Assembly: GCF_003202405.1 (NCBI RefSeq)
Contig: NZ_QJHL01000001.1
Span: 806,001 to 870,000, forward strand
DNA from: Flavobacterium hydrophilum
Lineage (GTDB): Bacteria > Bacteroidota > Bacteroidia > Flavobacteriales > Flavobacteriaceae
Reading direction: 5' to 3'
DNA: 64,000 nucleotides
Shown here: in pieces, positions 12,242 to 20,426 of the stretch
Layout of the letters: every line of letters starts with the position of its first letter
How positions within the stretch are numbered: the first letter of the stretch is position 1
Position numbers and translations under genes: made by a program
The notes under the pieces: model-generated
Told to the model about the DNA's origin: nothing
Databases searched by the model: none
What the model saw: only the letters and a program-made list of their open reading frames with translations

Positions 12242-14953
12242 ATGAAAAAAGTATACCAATTAAGTTTAATATTGTTTGCCGTTTTATTTGCTTTATCTTT
12301 CAGTTTGCATGCACAGAATGCAAAAGTTCAAATTGATAAAAATAAAACATATCAGAAAGTCACCGGTTTTGGAGGTTTTGTATGCAGTCCTCAGTTTGGC
12401 TATAATTACATGTCAACTGACGAAATCAAAAAAATGTGGGGAACAAATAGTGATGCCGGTTACAATATTATGCGCCTTTATATTCCGGGAGAGAGTAACT
12501 GGCCTTCAACGCTTGCAACTGCAAAATTAGCCAAAAATGACCTGGGATTAAAGATTTTTGCAAGTCCCTGGACAATGCCTGCTGAATGGAAAACAAACAA
12601 TAGTGAAGTTGCAGTTTTTACCGATGAAAACGGAGTTAAGCAAATTGGCTATCTGAAAGAAGAACATTATGAGGATTATGCTTTGTATCTTAATCGTTAT
12701 GTAACGTATCTTCGTGATAATGGTGTAGAACTCGATTATATTTCAATTCAAAATGAGCCTGATGAAATGGCAACTTATCAAGGTTGTATATGGACACCTG
12801 TACAAATAGCTACTTTTGTTAAAAATTTCGGTCATCTTATTAATTGTAAGGTTATTGCGCCTGAAAGTGTTGGTTATTCAGATTCTTTTGCAAATGCTTT
12901 TCTGGATGCCAGTGTCATGCAAAATTTTGAAGTTTACGGCGTTCATCAGTATGGTGGTATTCAGTCCAAATACAAACAATTTCAGAATTATAACAAAGAA
13001 ATATGGATGACAGAATATCTTATTAACTGGAATTCAGGAAGTACGGTTCGCGATTTTAATTGGGGAATTGATGCTTTTAGTTTCGCAAACAGTGTCAATG
13101 ATGCGATGCTGGGAAATGTGAATGCCTGGATTCACTACGCCACTAAGCGATATTATGCTCTGATGGGTGATGGATCAAACGGAACAGTTGCCGGAGAAAT
13201 TACCAAAAGGGGGCATATACTTTCGCAATATGCAAAATTCACTACCGGTACAACACGTATCGAATCAACATGGAGTGATGCTACTGCACAGCTTAAAGGC
13301 TCTTCGTACATCAATGATGCTGGTGATAAAATTGTTCTTACTATTATTAATCCATCGCAAAACACTTATAATCTGACTGTAGATTTACCATTTTATTCCG
13401 TAAAAGGAACTAAAACAATTACTACTCAGAGTATTGACATACAAAACACTGCGGTTAGTTTTACGGAAACATTTCGTCCCGTAGTGAGTATTGATGCTTC
13501 GAGTTTTATTACTTTGACTTTTGAAAAGAGTAAGGAAAGAGTACCATCACAAATGACCAGTAAAGAAGTTCATTATGCAAAAATTGAAAATCAGTCTGTT
13601 ACAAATCCTGCATTTGGAACAACATACCAGATTAGCGGCAAAACTGTGACATTTGCAAACGCAAATCCACTGATAAGTACTAATATGACCGATTCTAACG
13701 GGTATTTAAAATTAGACAACCGTTATAATAAGTTTATAATGCATGTTAAAAGTTTTACTACTGCAAATCAGGCTAATACTGATAATACAACACTGTATTA
13801 TATCAATGACAATGGCGAAGTTAAGTCTAAAAATTATGGAAAATTCAATTTTCCTACCGGCGTTGAATTTGATTTGACATTTGATATTTCTAAAGCAGTT
13901 CTTACAGATGGATGTACCGGTATTATTGGCCTGCGAAATTCTAATTACAGTTCAGTACTTACTTTAAATTTAGGTGATGTATATTTTAATATTGCTGACG
14001 AAAAAGCAGCCGAATTTGGAGGTACATATTCAGATGATGACAGTCTTTTGATGGATGCACTGGAAAGTACGAAATATGTGTCATTAGATTTTAGAAATGC
14101 CACAGGTATAAGTTCATCTCAGGACTGGCATGCCAAATCAGCCAATAAAAATAGTATTTTTTATGTAACGGCGAATAATACTGCTATGAATGTTGTATCC
14201 GGAACTGTGAGCAATAATTTAAACCTTATGGATCTGGGTGGTGATTTTAATGTTCCTTTTGGTTTTTCAGCTACAGCTGCATCTTTTACCAAAACGATTA
14301 CAGATTACGATGTTTTAGTGCTTCCATTTGAAGCCACTATACCTCAGGGCATTACAGCTTATACGATGCAACCTTCATCTGCTAAAATAATATGTACTAA
14401 AATTGAAGGTGTAATTCCGGCCAATACGCCTGTTTTATTAAATGGTTCAGGTACATTTGCTTTTAGTGGTACCGGAAATGTTTCAACACCAAAAGCGTTG
14501 ACTGTTAATCAGATGAATCCGGTTTACATTGGCGTTAAAGCTCCGGCAGGAAGTTACACATTGAAGACAGTAAATAATGTTACTGCATTTTATCCTGTAA
14601 CTGTCGGAAGTGAACCCTTAATTTCATCCTTTCGCTTCTACTTAAGTGAAAAAAGCGGATATAATGCTGCAGTTCTTCCTTTTGAATTTAATACATTAAG
14701 TACGAATCAGAATGAATTCAGCAAGGCAGATTTCACATTATATCCAAATCCTGCAGTGGAGGAAATTTTTGTAGATATGTTGTCTTCTGATTTTGATTAT
14801 AGAATTTTCAATATTCAGGGCAATTTAATGAATTCAGGGACTTTGAAAAATGGAAATACCAGAATAAGAATAGAGTCACTGCCTGCCGGAGTATATTTTA
14901 TTAATGGAACAAACGGTAAATCTAAAATAACCAGGAAGTTTATAAAAAGATAA
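12242..14953 (+). CDS. GH30-family endo-xylanase with type IX secretion C-terminal domain
   Basis: This 903-residue protein has a Sec signal (residues 1-24). The GH30 (beta/alpha)8 barrel spans about residues 25-330, with acid/base Glu172 in SIQNEPDEM and nucleophile Glu258 in WMTEYLINW. The family beta-sandwich follows to about residue 430. About 390 residues of Ser/Thr/Asn-rich beta-type sequence (430-820) follow that I cannot assign. The end (about 823-903) is a type A T9SS sorting domain: YPNPAVEEIFV, the FNIQGNLMNSG stretch, LPAGVYFI, and a basic tail KFIKR. It is therefore expected to be exported through the outer membrane and attached to the surface or released. GH30 xylanases cleave glucuronoxylan or arabinoxylan backbones; no GH10 or GH11 is present in the window, so this is the main endo-xylanase candidate. 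It ends about 80 bases before a terminator. Confidence 0.88.
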   Translation: MKKVYQLSLILFAVLFALSFSLHAQNAKVQIDKNKTYQKVTGFGGFVCSPQFGYNYMSTDEIKKMWGTNSDAGYNIMRLYIPGESNWPSTLATAKLAKNDLGLKIFASPWTMPAEWKTNNSEVAVFTDENGVKQIGYLKEEHYEDYALYLNRYVTYLRDNGVELDYISIQNEPDEMATYQGCIWTPVQIATFVKNFGHLINCKVIAPESVGYSDSFANAFLDASVMQNFEVYGVHQYGGIQSKYKQFQNYNKEIWMTEYLINWNSGSTVRDFNWGIDAFSFANSVNDAMLGNVNAWIHYATKRYYALMGDGSNGTVAGEITKRGHILSQYAKFTTGTTRIESTWSDATAQLKGSSYINDAGDKIVLTIINPSQNTYNLTVDLPFYSVKGTKTITTQSIDIQNTAVSFTETFRPVVSIDASSFITLTFEKSKERVPSQMTSKEVHYAKIENQSVTNPAFGTTYQISGKTVTFANANPLISTNMTDSNGYLKLDNRYNKFIMHVKSFTTANQANTDNTTLYYINDNGEVKSKNYGKFNFPTGVEFDLTFDISKAVLTDGCTGIIGLRNSNYSSVLTLNLGDVYFNIADEKAAEFGGTYSDDDSLLMDALESTKYVSLDFRNATGISSSQDWHAKSANKNSIFYVTANNTAMNVVSGTVSNNLNLMDLGGDFNVPFGFSATAASFTKTITDYDVLVLPFEATIPQGITAYTMQPSSAKIICTKIEGVIPANTPVLLNGSGTFAFSGTGNVSTPKALTVNQMNPVYIGVKAPAGSYTLKTVNNVTAFYPVTVGSEPLISSFRFYLSEKSGYNAAVLPFEFNTLSTNQNEFSKADFTLYPNPAVEEIFVDMLSSDFDYRIFNIQGNLMNSGTLKNGNTRIRIESLPAGVYFINGTNGKSKITRKFIKR

Positions 14954-15030
14954 AATTTCAGGTTGAGAATGATTGAAAAAGGCTTTAAATTAATTAGTAC
15001 ATTTTAAAGCAGAATCTATTAGAATATTTT

Positions 15031-15064
15031 ACCCTGCGACATTAAATTATCGCGGGGTTTTGTT
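15031..15064 (+). terminator. Rho-independent terminator after GH30
   Basis: A 9-bp stem (ACCCTGCGA / TCGCGGGGT, one G-U pair) with a 10-base loop runs into TTTTGTT. It lies about 80 bases after the GH30 stop and should close the operon that begins with GH43. Confidence 0.8.
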
Positions 15065-15153
15065 CTAAAACCGCTGAGAGGAAAAAAAATAGATAATTGA
15101 AAGATTAAAGCTTTCTTATCTTGAGTCACCAGGCAATAAAATGATTAAAAAGA

Positions 15154-15161
15154 TAATTTTG
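15154..15161 (+). promoter_or_regulatory. Candidate -7 element (TAATTTTG) upstream of GH95
   Basis: TAATTTTG fits the Bacteroidota TAnnTTTG -7 consensus and lies 55 bases before the GH95 start, just after a terminator. No TTG lies at the usual 17-23 base spacing upstream (the nearest, at 15121, is 30 bases away), so support is weak. Confidence 0.3.
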
Positions 15162-15215
15162 AATCTAATGCCTGATTTTATATCACTGATAAGAATCATA
15201 CGAAACTAAATACTT

Positions 15216-17678
15216 ATGAAAATATATTTAATTAACCTATTATTGTTTTTTGGATTTGCATTATCTGCGCAGGAAATAGATGAATTAAAACTTTGGTATA
15301 AAAGTAGTTCGGGCAAAGTTTGGGAAAATGCCCTGCCGATAGGTAATGGTTTTCAGGGCGCGATGGTGTATGGGAATGTAGAGAAAGAAATTTTTCAATT
15401 AAATGAAGCTACTGTTTGGAGCGGCAGCCCTAACAGAAATGACAATCCTAATGCGAAACAGGCTCTTAATGAAATTAGAAAACTTCTTTTCCAGAAAGAA
15501 TACAAAAAAGCCGAAAAGTTAATAAATGAGAACATAATTACTAAAAAATCCCATGGCCAGATGTTTCAGCCAGTAGGAAATTTAGAATTGAGTTTTTCAG
15601 CTCATGAGGATTTTAAAGACTATTACCGTGAACTGGATATTGAAAAAGCGGTTACAAAAACCTCATACAAAGTAGCGGGTGTCACCTACATTCGGGAAGC
15701 ATTCATGTCTTTTCCTGATCGGGTGTTAGTTGTGAAAATAACTGCCGATAAACCCGGAAAATTGTCATTTACTGCAGCTTTTACTTCTCAGCATAAAAAC
15801 CAGGAAATAGCTGTTAGCAGCAATAATGAACTTTCGCTCTCCGGTAGGACAAGTGATCATGAAGGTATAGAAGGAAAGGTACAATTTAACGCACTGGCAA
15901 AGTTTAAAGTTAATGGCGGAAGTGTTAATACTGTTGGTAATTCAATAAAAATTGAAGGTGCAGATTCAGTTCTGATTTATGTTTCAATTGGGACTAACTT
16001 CATAAATTATAATGATATTAGTGGTAAAGAAAATGAAATTGCAAAGTCATTTTTAGATAAGGCATTCGGTAAGAATTATGATAAAATGAAGACAGATCAT
16101 ATTGCTTATTATCAAAAATATTTTAAAAGGGTTAAACTTGATTTAGGGGCAACAGAATCATCAAAATTACCAACAGATGAAAGACTGGCTAATTTCAGAA
16201 ATGTATCAGATCCTTCTTTTGTTACTTTATATTATCAGTATGGACGATATTTACTGATTTCTTCTTCGCAGCCTGGCGGACAGCCGGCAAATCTTCAGGG
16301 TATTTGGAATCATAGTATGTCACCTGCATGGGATAGTAAGTATACCATCAATATTAATACAGAAATGAATTATTGGCCCGCTGAGAAAACAAATTTATCA
16401 GAAATGCATGAGCCACTCTTAAAAATGGTTCAGGAATTAGCCCAAACCGGCAAAGAAACGGCCAGCGTAATGTATGGCGCGAGAGGCTGGATGGCACATC
16501 ATAATACTGATATTTGGAGAATTAACGGTGCTGTTGATGGTGCTACCTGGGGAGTCTGGAATGCAGGAGGTGGCTGGTTGAGTCAGCATTTATGGGAGCA
16601 TTATCTCTATACCGGGGATAAGAAATATTTGGAATCGGTATATGAAGTACTAAAAGGTGCAGCCGATTTTTATGCTGATTTTTTAATAAAAGATCCAACA
16701 AACGGCTGGCTGGTTGTAGCTCCCGGAAATTCACCCGAAAATTCGCCGGCAGCCCATCAGGGTTCAGCAGTTACAGCTGGTTCAACAATGGATAATCAAA
16801 TCGTTTTCGATGTTTTTAGCTCAGTAATTCAAGCATCAGAAATATTAGGAAAAAATAAACAATATGCAGATAGTTTGAAAACATTAAGAGAAATGCTGCC
16901 TCCCATGCAGATTGGAAAATACAATCAGCTTCAGGAATGGCTCGATGATGTGGATGATCCCAAAGATAACCACAGACATATTTCGCATTTATATGGATTG
17001 TATCCTTCTAATCAAATTTCTGCATACAGAACTCCGGAACTTTTTGCAGCAGCAAAAAATACTTTACTACAAAGGGGTGACGTATCTACAGGATGGAGTA
17101 TGGGATGGAAAGTGAACTGGTGGGCAAAAATGCAGGATGGAAACCACGCTTACAGTTTAATTCAAAATCAATTAACTCCTCTTGGTGTAAACAAGGAAGG
17201 AGGCGGAACTTATAATAATCTTTTTGATGCACATCCGCCCTTTCAAATTGATGGAAATTTTGGATGTACATCAGGAATAACTGAAATGCTAATGCAGAGT
17301 TCAGATGAGGCAGTTCATTTGCTTCCTGCTTTACCGGATGCTTTAAAAGAGTCCGGTGAGATAACGGGTCTAAAAGCACGTGGAGGCTTTGAAATTAAAA
17401 ATATGAAATGGAAACAGGGAAAATTAATTGCAGTAACTATTCAGTCAAATCTTGGAGGAAACCTTAGATTGAGAACCCCGAATGAACTGACTTTAAAAGG
17501 AAAGCCGAATTTTAAAACAGCTTCAGGAAAAAATTCAAATGTGTTTTATCAGACAAATGATGTCAAAAAGCCTGTTATAGCTAAAGAATCAAAAATAGAA
17601 TCTTTAAATATTGCTCCAACTTATCTCTATGATATTGAGACTGAAAAAGGCAAGAGATACGACTTTTCAATTAAATAA
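15216..17678 (+). CDS. GH95-family alpha-L-fucosidase / alpha-L-galactosidase
   Basis: This 820-residue secreted protein has a signal peptide ending near LSAQE. It shows the GH95 N-terminal signature WENALPIGNGFQGAMVYG followed by LNEATVWSGSP. The (alpha/alpha)6 core includes NINTEMNYWPAEKTNLSE, DGATWGVWNAGGGWLSQHLW, the QEW segment (Glu574, the expected general acid) and HRHISHLYGLYP, then GWKVNWWAKMQDG and DGNFGCTSGI. The length is typical. GH95 enzymes invert alpha-1,2 L-fucosyl linkages; some Bacteroides members act on L-galactose, found on complex xylans. In this xylan context either activity is plausible and residue inspection alone cannot separate them. It lies after a terminator and 47 bases before GH3, so GH95-GH3 looks like a separate transcription unit. 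Confidence 0.9.
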   Translation: MKIYLINLLLFFGFALSAQEIDELKLWYKSSSGKVWENALPIGNGFQGAMVYGNVEKEIFQLNEATVWSGSPNRNDNPNAKQALNEIRKLLFQKEYKKAEKLINENIITKKSHGQMFQPVGNLELSFSAHEDFKDYYRELDIEKAVTKTSYKVAGVTYIREAFMSFPDRVLVVKITADKPGKLSFTAAFTSQHKNQEIAVSSNNELSLSGRTSDHEGIEGKVQFNALAKFKVNGGSVNTVGNSIKIEGADSVLIYVSIGTNFINYNDISGKENEIAKSFLDKAFGKNYDKMKTDHIAYYQKYFKRVKLDLGATESSKLPTDERLANFRNVSDPSFVTLYYQYGRYLLISSSQPGGQPANLQGIWNHSMSPAWDSKYTININTEMNYWPAEKTNLSEMHEPLLKMVQELAQTGKETASVMYGARGWMAHHNTDIWRINGAVDGATWGVWNAGGGWLSQHLWEHYLYTGDKKYLESVYEVLKGAADFYADFLIKDPTNGWLVVAPGNSPENSPAAHQGSAVTAGSTMDNQIVFDVFSSVIQASEILGKNKQYADSLKTLREMLPPMQIGKYNQLQEWLDDVDDPKDNHRHISHLYGLYPSNQISAYRTPELFAAAKNTLLQRGDVSTGWSMGWKVNWWAKMQDGNHAYSLIQNQLTPLGVNKEGGGTYNNLFDAHPPFQIDGNFGCTSGITEMLMQSSDEAVHLLPALPDALKESGEITGLKARGGFEIKNMKWKQGKLIAVTIQSNLGGNLRLRTPNELTLKGKPNFKTASGKNSNVFYQTNDVKKPVIAKESKIESLNIAPTYLYDIETEKGKRYDFSIK

Positions 17679-17725
17679 TTAATTAAAAATTTAAAAAGCT
17701 ACACATTAATTTCAATACTAAAATC

Positions 17726-20320
17726 ATGAAAATTAATTATCTATATCTCATAAGTTTACTATGTGTTTTTAGTGTAAACGCACAGCAATATCGATTTAAA
17801 GATGCCTCTCTGAGTTCACAAGAACGTGCAAAAGATTTAATTTCAAGATTAACTCTTGAAGAAAAAGCATCTTTAATGTGTGATCAGAGTGATGCGATAC
17901 CAAGACTTGGAATTAAAAAATTTAATTGGTGGAGTGAAGCTCTGCATGGTTTTGCAAATAATGATAATGTCACAGTTTTTCCTGAACCTATTGGTATGGC
18001 AGCTTCATTTGACGATTTGTTAGTATACAATATTTTTAACGCCGTATCAGATGAAGCCCGTGCAAAATATAACCAATGGATTCAAAACGGTAATGAGAAT
18101 AAGAGGTTTTTAAGTCTTTCGGTTTGGACTCCTAATGTAAATATTTTCAGAGATCCCCGCTGGGGGCGAGGTCAGGAGACCTATGGAGAAGATCCATATC
18201 TAACCTCGAGAATGGGAGTTTCAGTAGTTAAGGGACTTCAAGGGCCGGCAGATGCTAAATACCGTAAGCTTTTAGCCTGTGCAAAACATTTCGCCGTTCA
18301 TTCGGGACCAGAGTGGAGCAGGCATGAATTGAATTTAAACAATGTAAATCCCAGAGAATTGTACGAAACTTATCTTCCGGCATTTAAATCGCTGGTGCAG
18401 GATGCTGATGTGCGACAGGTCATGTGTGCATACCAGCGCTTAGACGACGAACCATGTTGCAGTAATACCCGTTTGTTGCAGCGTATTCTTCGTGATGAAT
18501 GGGGATTTAAATATCTGGTGGTTTCAGATTGTGGAGCAGTTACAGATTTTTATACTACCCATAAAGTTTCATCAGATGCAGTACATGCTGCCTCTAAAGC
18601 AGTACTTGCAGGTACTGATGTTGAATGTGTTTGGGAAAAATATCCATTTAAAAATTTACCGGAAGCGGTTGATAAGGATTTAATAAAGGAAGCAGATATT
18701 AATAAAAGCCTGCTTCGTGTATTAATTGGACGTTTTGACTTAGGAGAAATGGATGATGATGCAATAGTTCCTTGGGCTCAAATTCCCGCATCTGTGCTTA
18801 ATAGCAAAGAACATCAGCAATTAGCACTTGAAATGGCTCAAAAATCAATGACGCTTTTGCAAAATAAAAATAACATTCTTCCTTTAAATAAAGCGATAAG
18901 TAAAGTGGCAGTTATAGGTCCGAATGCTGATAATGAACCAATGTTATGGGGGAATTATAATGGAACGCCAGTTAAAACGATTACCATCAGGAACGGTATA
19001 CAATCAAAAATTGCCGAAAATAAAATGGTTTATGATAAAGCCTGCGATTTAGTGGAAGACAAAGTAAATCAAAGTTATTTTGATCAGATTTCATTTGAAG
19101 GAAAAAAAGGGATGAAAGCTACTTATTGGAATAATCCCAACAGGGAAGGAAATAGTGTTATATCGCAGCAAATTTTAAATCCGATAAAAATGACAACTGC
19201 GGGACAGCATGAATTTGCTTCGGGAGTGAAATTAGAAGGATTTTCAGCAAAATATGAAACAGAATTTTCAGCTAAAGCAAATGATACTCTTGTTTTTAAA
19301 ACAGGGGCAACCGGTGTTTTCGAATTATTAGTTGACGGTAAATCGATAGCAAAATATACCAACTGGCGCACTGTTCCCGGCAATATTCCATTTCCGGTTG
19401 AAGCGGGTAAAAAATATAAAATCGAAATTCTTTTTGCCCAGTCAAACAATTGGCAGGCTAATCTGGAATTCGATTTTGGAAAAGAATTTGATATAGATTT
19501 CGGGGCATTAATTCAAAAATTAAAAGGTGTCGAAACCGTAATTTTTGTAGGTGGACTTTCCACACTGCTTGAAGGAGAAGAAATGCCTGTTTCTTATCCG
19601 GGTTTTAAAGGCGGAGACCGAACAAATATAGAACTTCCTGCTGTTCAGAGAAAATGTTTGCAAGAGCTTAAAGCTGCAGGCAAAAAAGTAGTTTTTGTAA
19701 ACTGCTCCGGTTCTGCAATCGCTCTTATGCCCGAAACAATAAGCTGTGATGCAATTTTACAGGCATGGTATCCAGGTGAATCAGGAGGCCAGGCTGTTGC
19801 GGATGTTATCTTTGGAGACTACAATCCTGCCGGCAAGCTGCCTGTCTCATTTTATAAAAATTCAGACATACTTGGAGATTTTGAAGACTATTCAATGAAA
19901 GGACGTACTTACAGATATACAACAGATGTTTTGTTCCCTTTTGGTTTTGGTTTAAGTTATTCTAAATTTAATATTGGTACAGCAAATCTTAGTAAGACAA
20001 AAATAAAGCCGAATGAAAATACGCAATTAAGGTTACAAATAAAGAACAATAGTAAACGTGACGGAACAGAAATTGTACAAGTGTATGTTCGAAAAGCAAA
20101 CGATACAGATGGTCCTTTAAAAACATTGAAGGGCTTTAAACGAATCAATTTAAAAGCTGGTGAAACTCAAAATATGACCATTGATTTACCGCCTTCTTCG
20201 TTTGAATTTTATGATTCCAATAGTAGAGGAATGAATGTAACTTCCGGTGAATATATCGTATACTATGGTACTAGTTCAGATGATAAAGATTTAAAAATGA
20301 CTAAGCTGTTTGTTCAGTAA
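17726..20320 (+). CDS. GH3 beta-xylosidase/glucosidase with PA14 insert
   Basis: This 864-residue secreted protein has a signal peptide ending SVNAQ. The GH3 N-terminal barrel includes FNWWSEALHGF near residue 70, RDPRWGRGQETYGEDPYL near 145, KHFAVHSGPEW near 187 and the nucleophile Asp268 in VVSDCGAVTDF. A PA14 insert lies about residues 450-590, starting GMKATYWNNPNREGN, within the C-terminal alpha/beta domain that resumes around VETVIFVGGLSTLLEGEEMP. A fibronectin III-like domain closes the protein (about 755-864). The WWSEALHG motif is common in beta-xylosidase-type GH3 enzymes, so removal of xylose from xylo-oligosaccharides is the likely role. It is convergent with another GH3 gene and shares its terminator. 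Confidence 0.92.
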   Translation: MKINYLYLISLLCVFSVNAQQYRFKDASLSSQERAKDLISRLTLEEKASLMCDQSDAIPRLGIKKFNWWSEALHGFANNDNVTVFPEPIGMAASFDDLLVYNIFNAVSDEARAKYNQWIQNGNENKRFLSLSVWTPNVNIFRDPRWGRGQETYGEDPYLTSRMGVSVVKGLQGPADAKYRKLLACAKHFAVHSGPEWSRHELNLNNVNPRELYETYLPAFKSLVQDADVRQVMCAYQRLDDEPCCSNTRLLQRILRDEWGFKYLVVSDCGAVTDFYTTHKVSSDAVHAASKAVLAGTDVECVWEKYPFKNLPEAVDKDLIKEADINKSLLRVLIGRFDLGEMDDDAIVPWAQIPASVLNSKEHQQLALEMAQKSMTLLQNKNNILPLNKAISKVAVIGPNADNEPMLWGNYNGTPVKTITIRNGIQSKIAENKMVYDKACDLVEDKVNQSYFDQISFEGKKGMKATYWNNPNREGNSVISQQILNPIKMTTAGQHEFASGVKLEGFSAKYETEFSAKANDTLVFKTGATGVFELLVDGKSIAKYTNWRTVPGNIPFPVEAGKKYKIEILFAQSNNWQANLEFDFGKEFDIDFGALIQKLKGVETVIFVGGLSTLLEGEEMPVSYPGFKGGDRTNIELPAVQRKCLQELKAAGKKVVFVNCSGSAIALMPETISCDAILQAWYPGESGGQAVADVIFGDYNPAGKLPVSFYKNSDILGDFEDYSMKGRTYRYTTDVLFPFGFGLSYSKFNIGTANLSKTKIKPNENTQLRLQIKNNSKRDGTEIVQVYVRKANDTDGPLKTLKGFKRINLKAGETQNMTIDLPPSSFEFYDSNSRGMNVTSGEYIVYYGTSSDDKDLKMTKLFVQ

Positions 20321-20354
20321 ATTAGATTGTTTTTATAAAGTATTAATATGTTTT

Positions 20355-20396
20355 AATAATGAAAAAAGCTGCGAATGAGCAGCTTTTTTCATTATT
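20355..20396. terminator. Bidirectional terminator between convergent GH3 genes
   Basis: An 18-bp perfect stem (arms 20355-20372 and 20379-20396, 6-base loop) contains GAAAAAAGCTGC and its complement, giving a T-run on both strands. It lies 35 bases after one GH3 stop and 31 bases after the other, and so serves both. Confidence 0.9.
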
Positions 20397-20426
20397 AAGA
20401 ATATTTTTAATCGTTTTGAAAACTTG

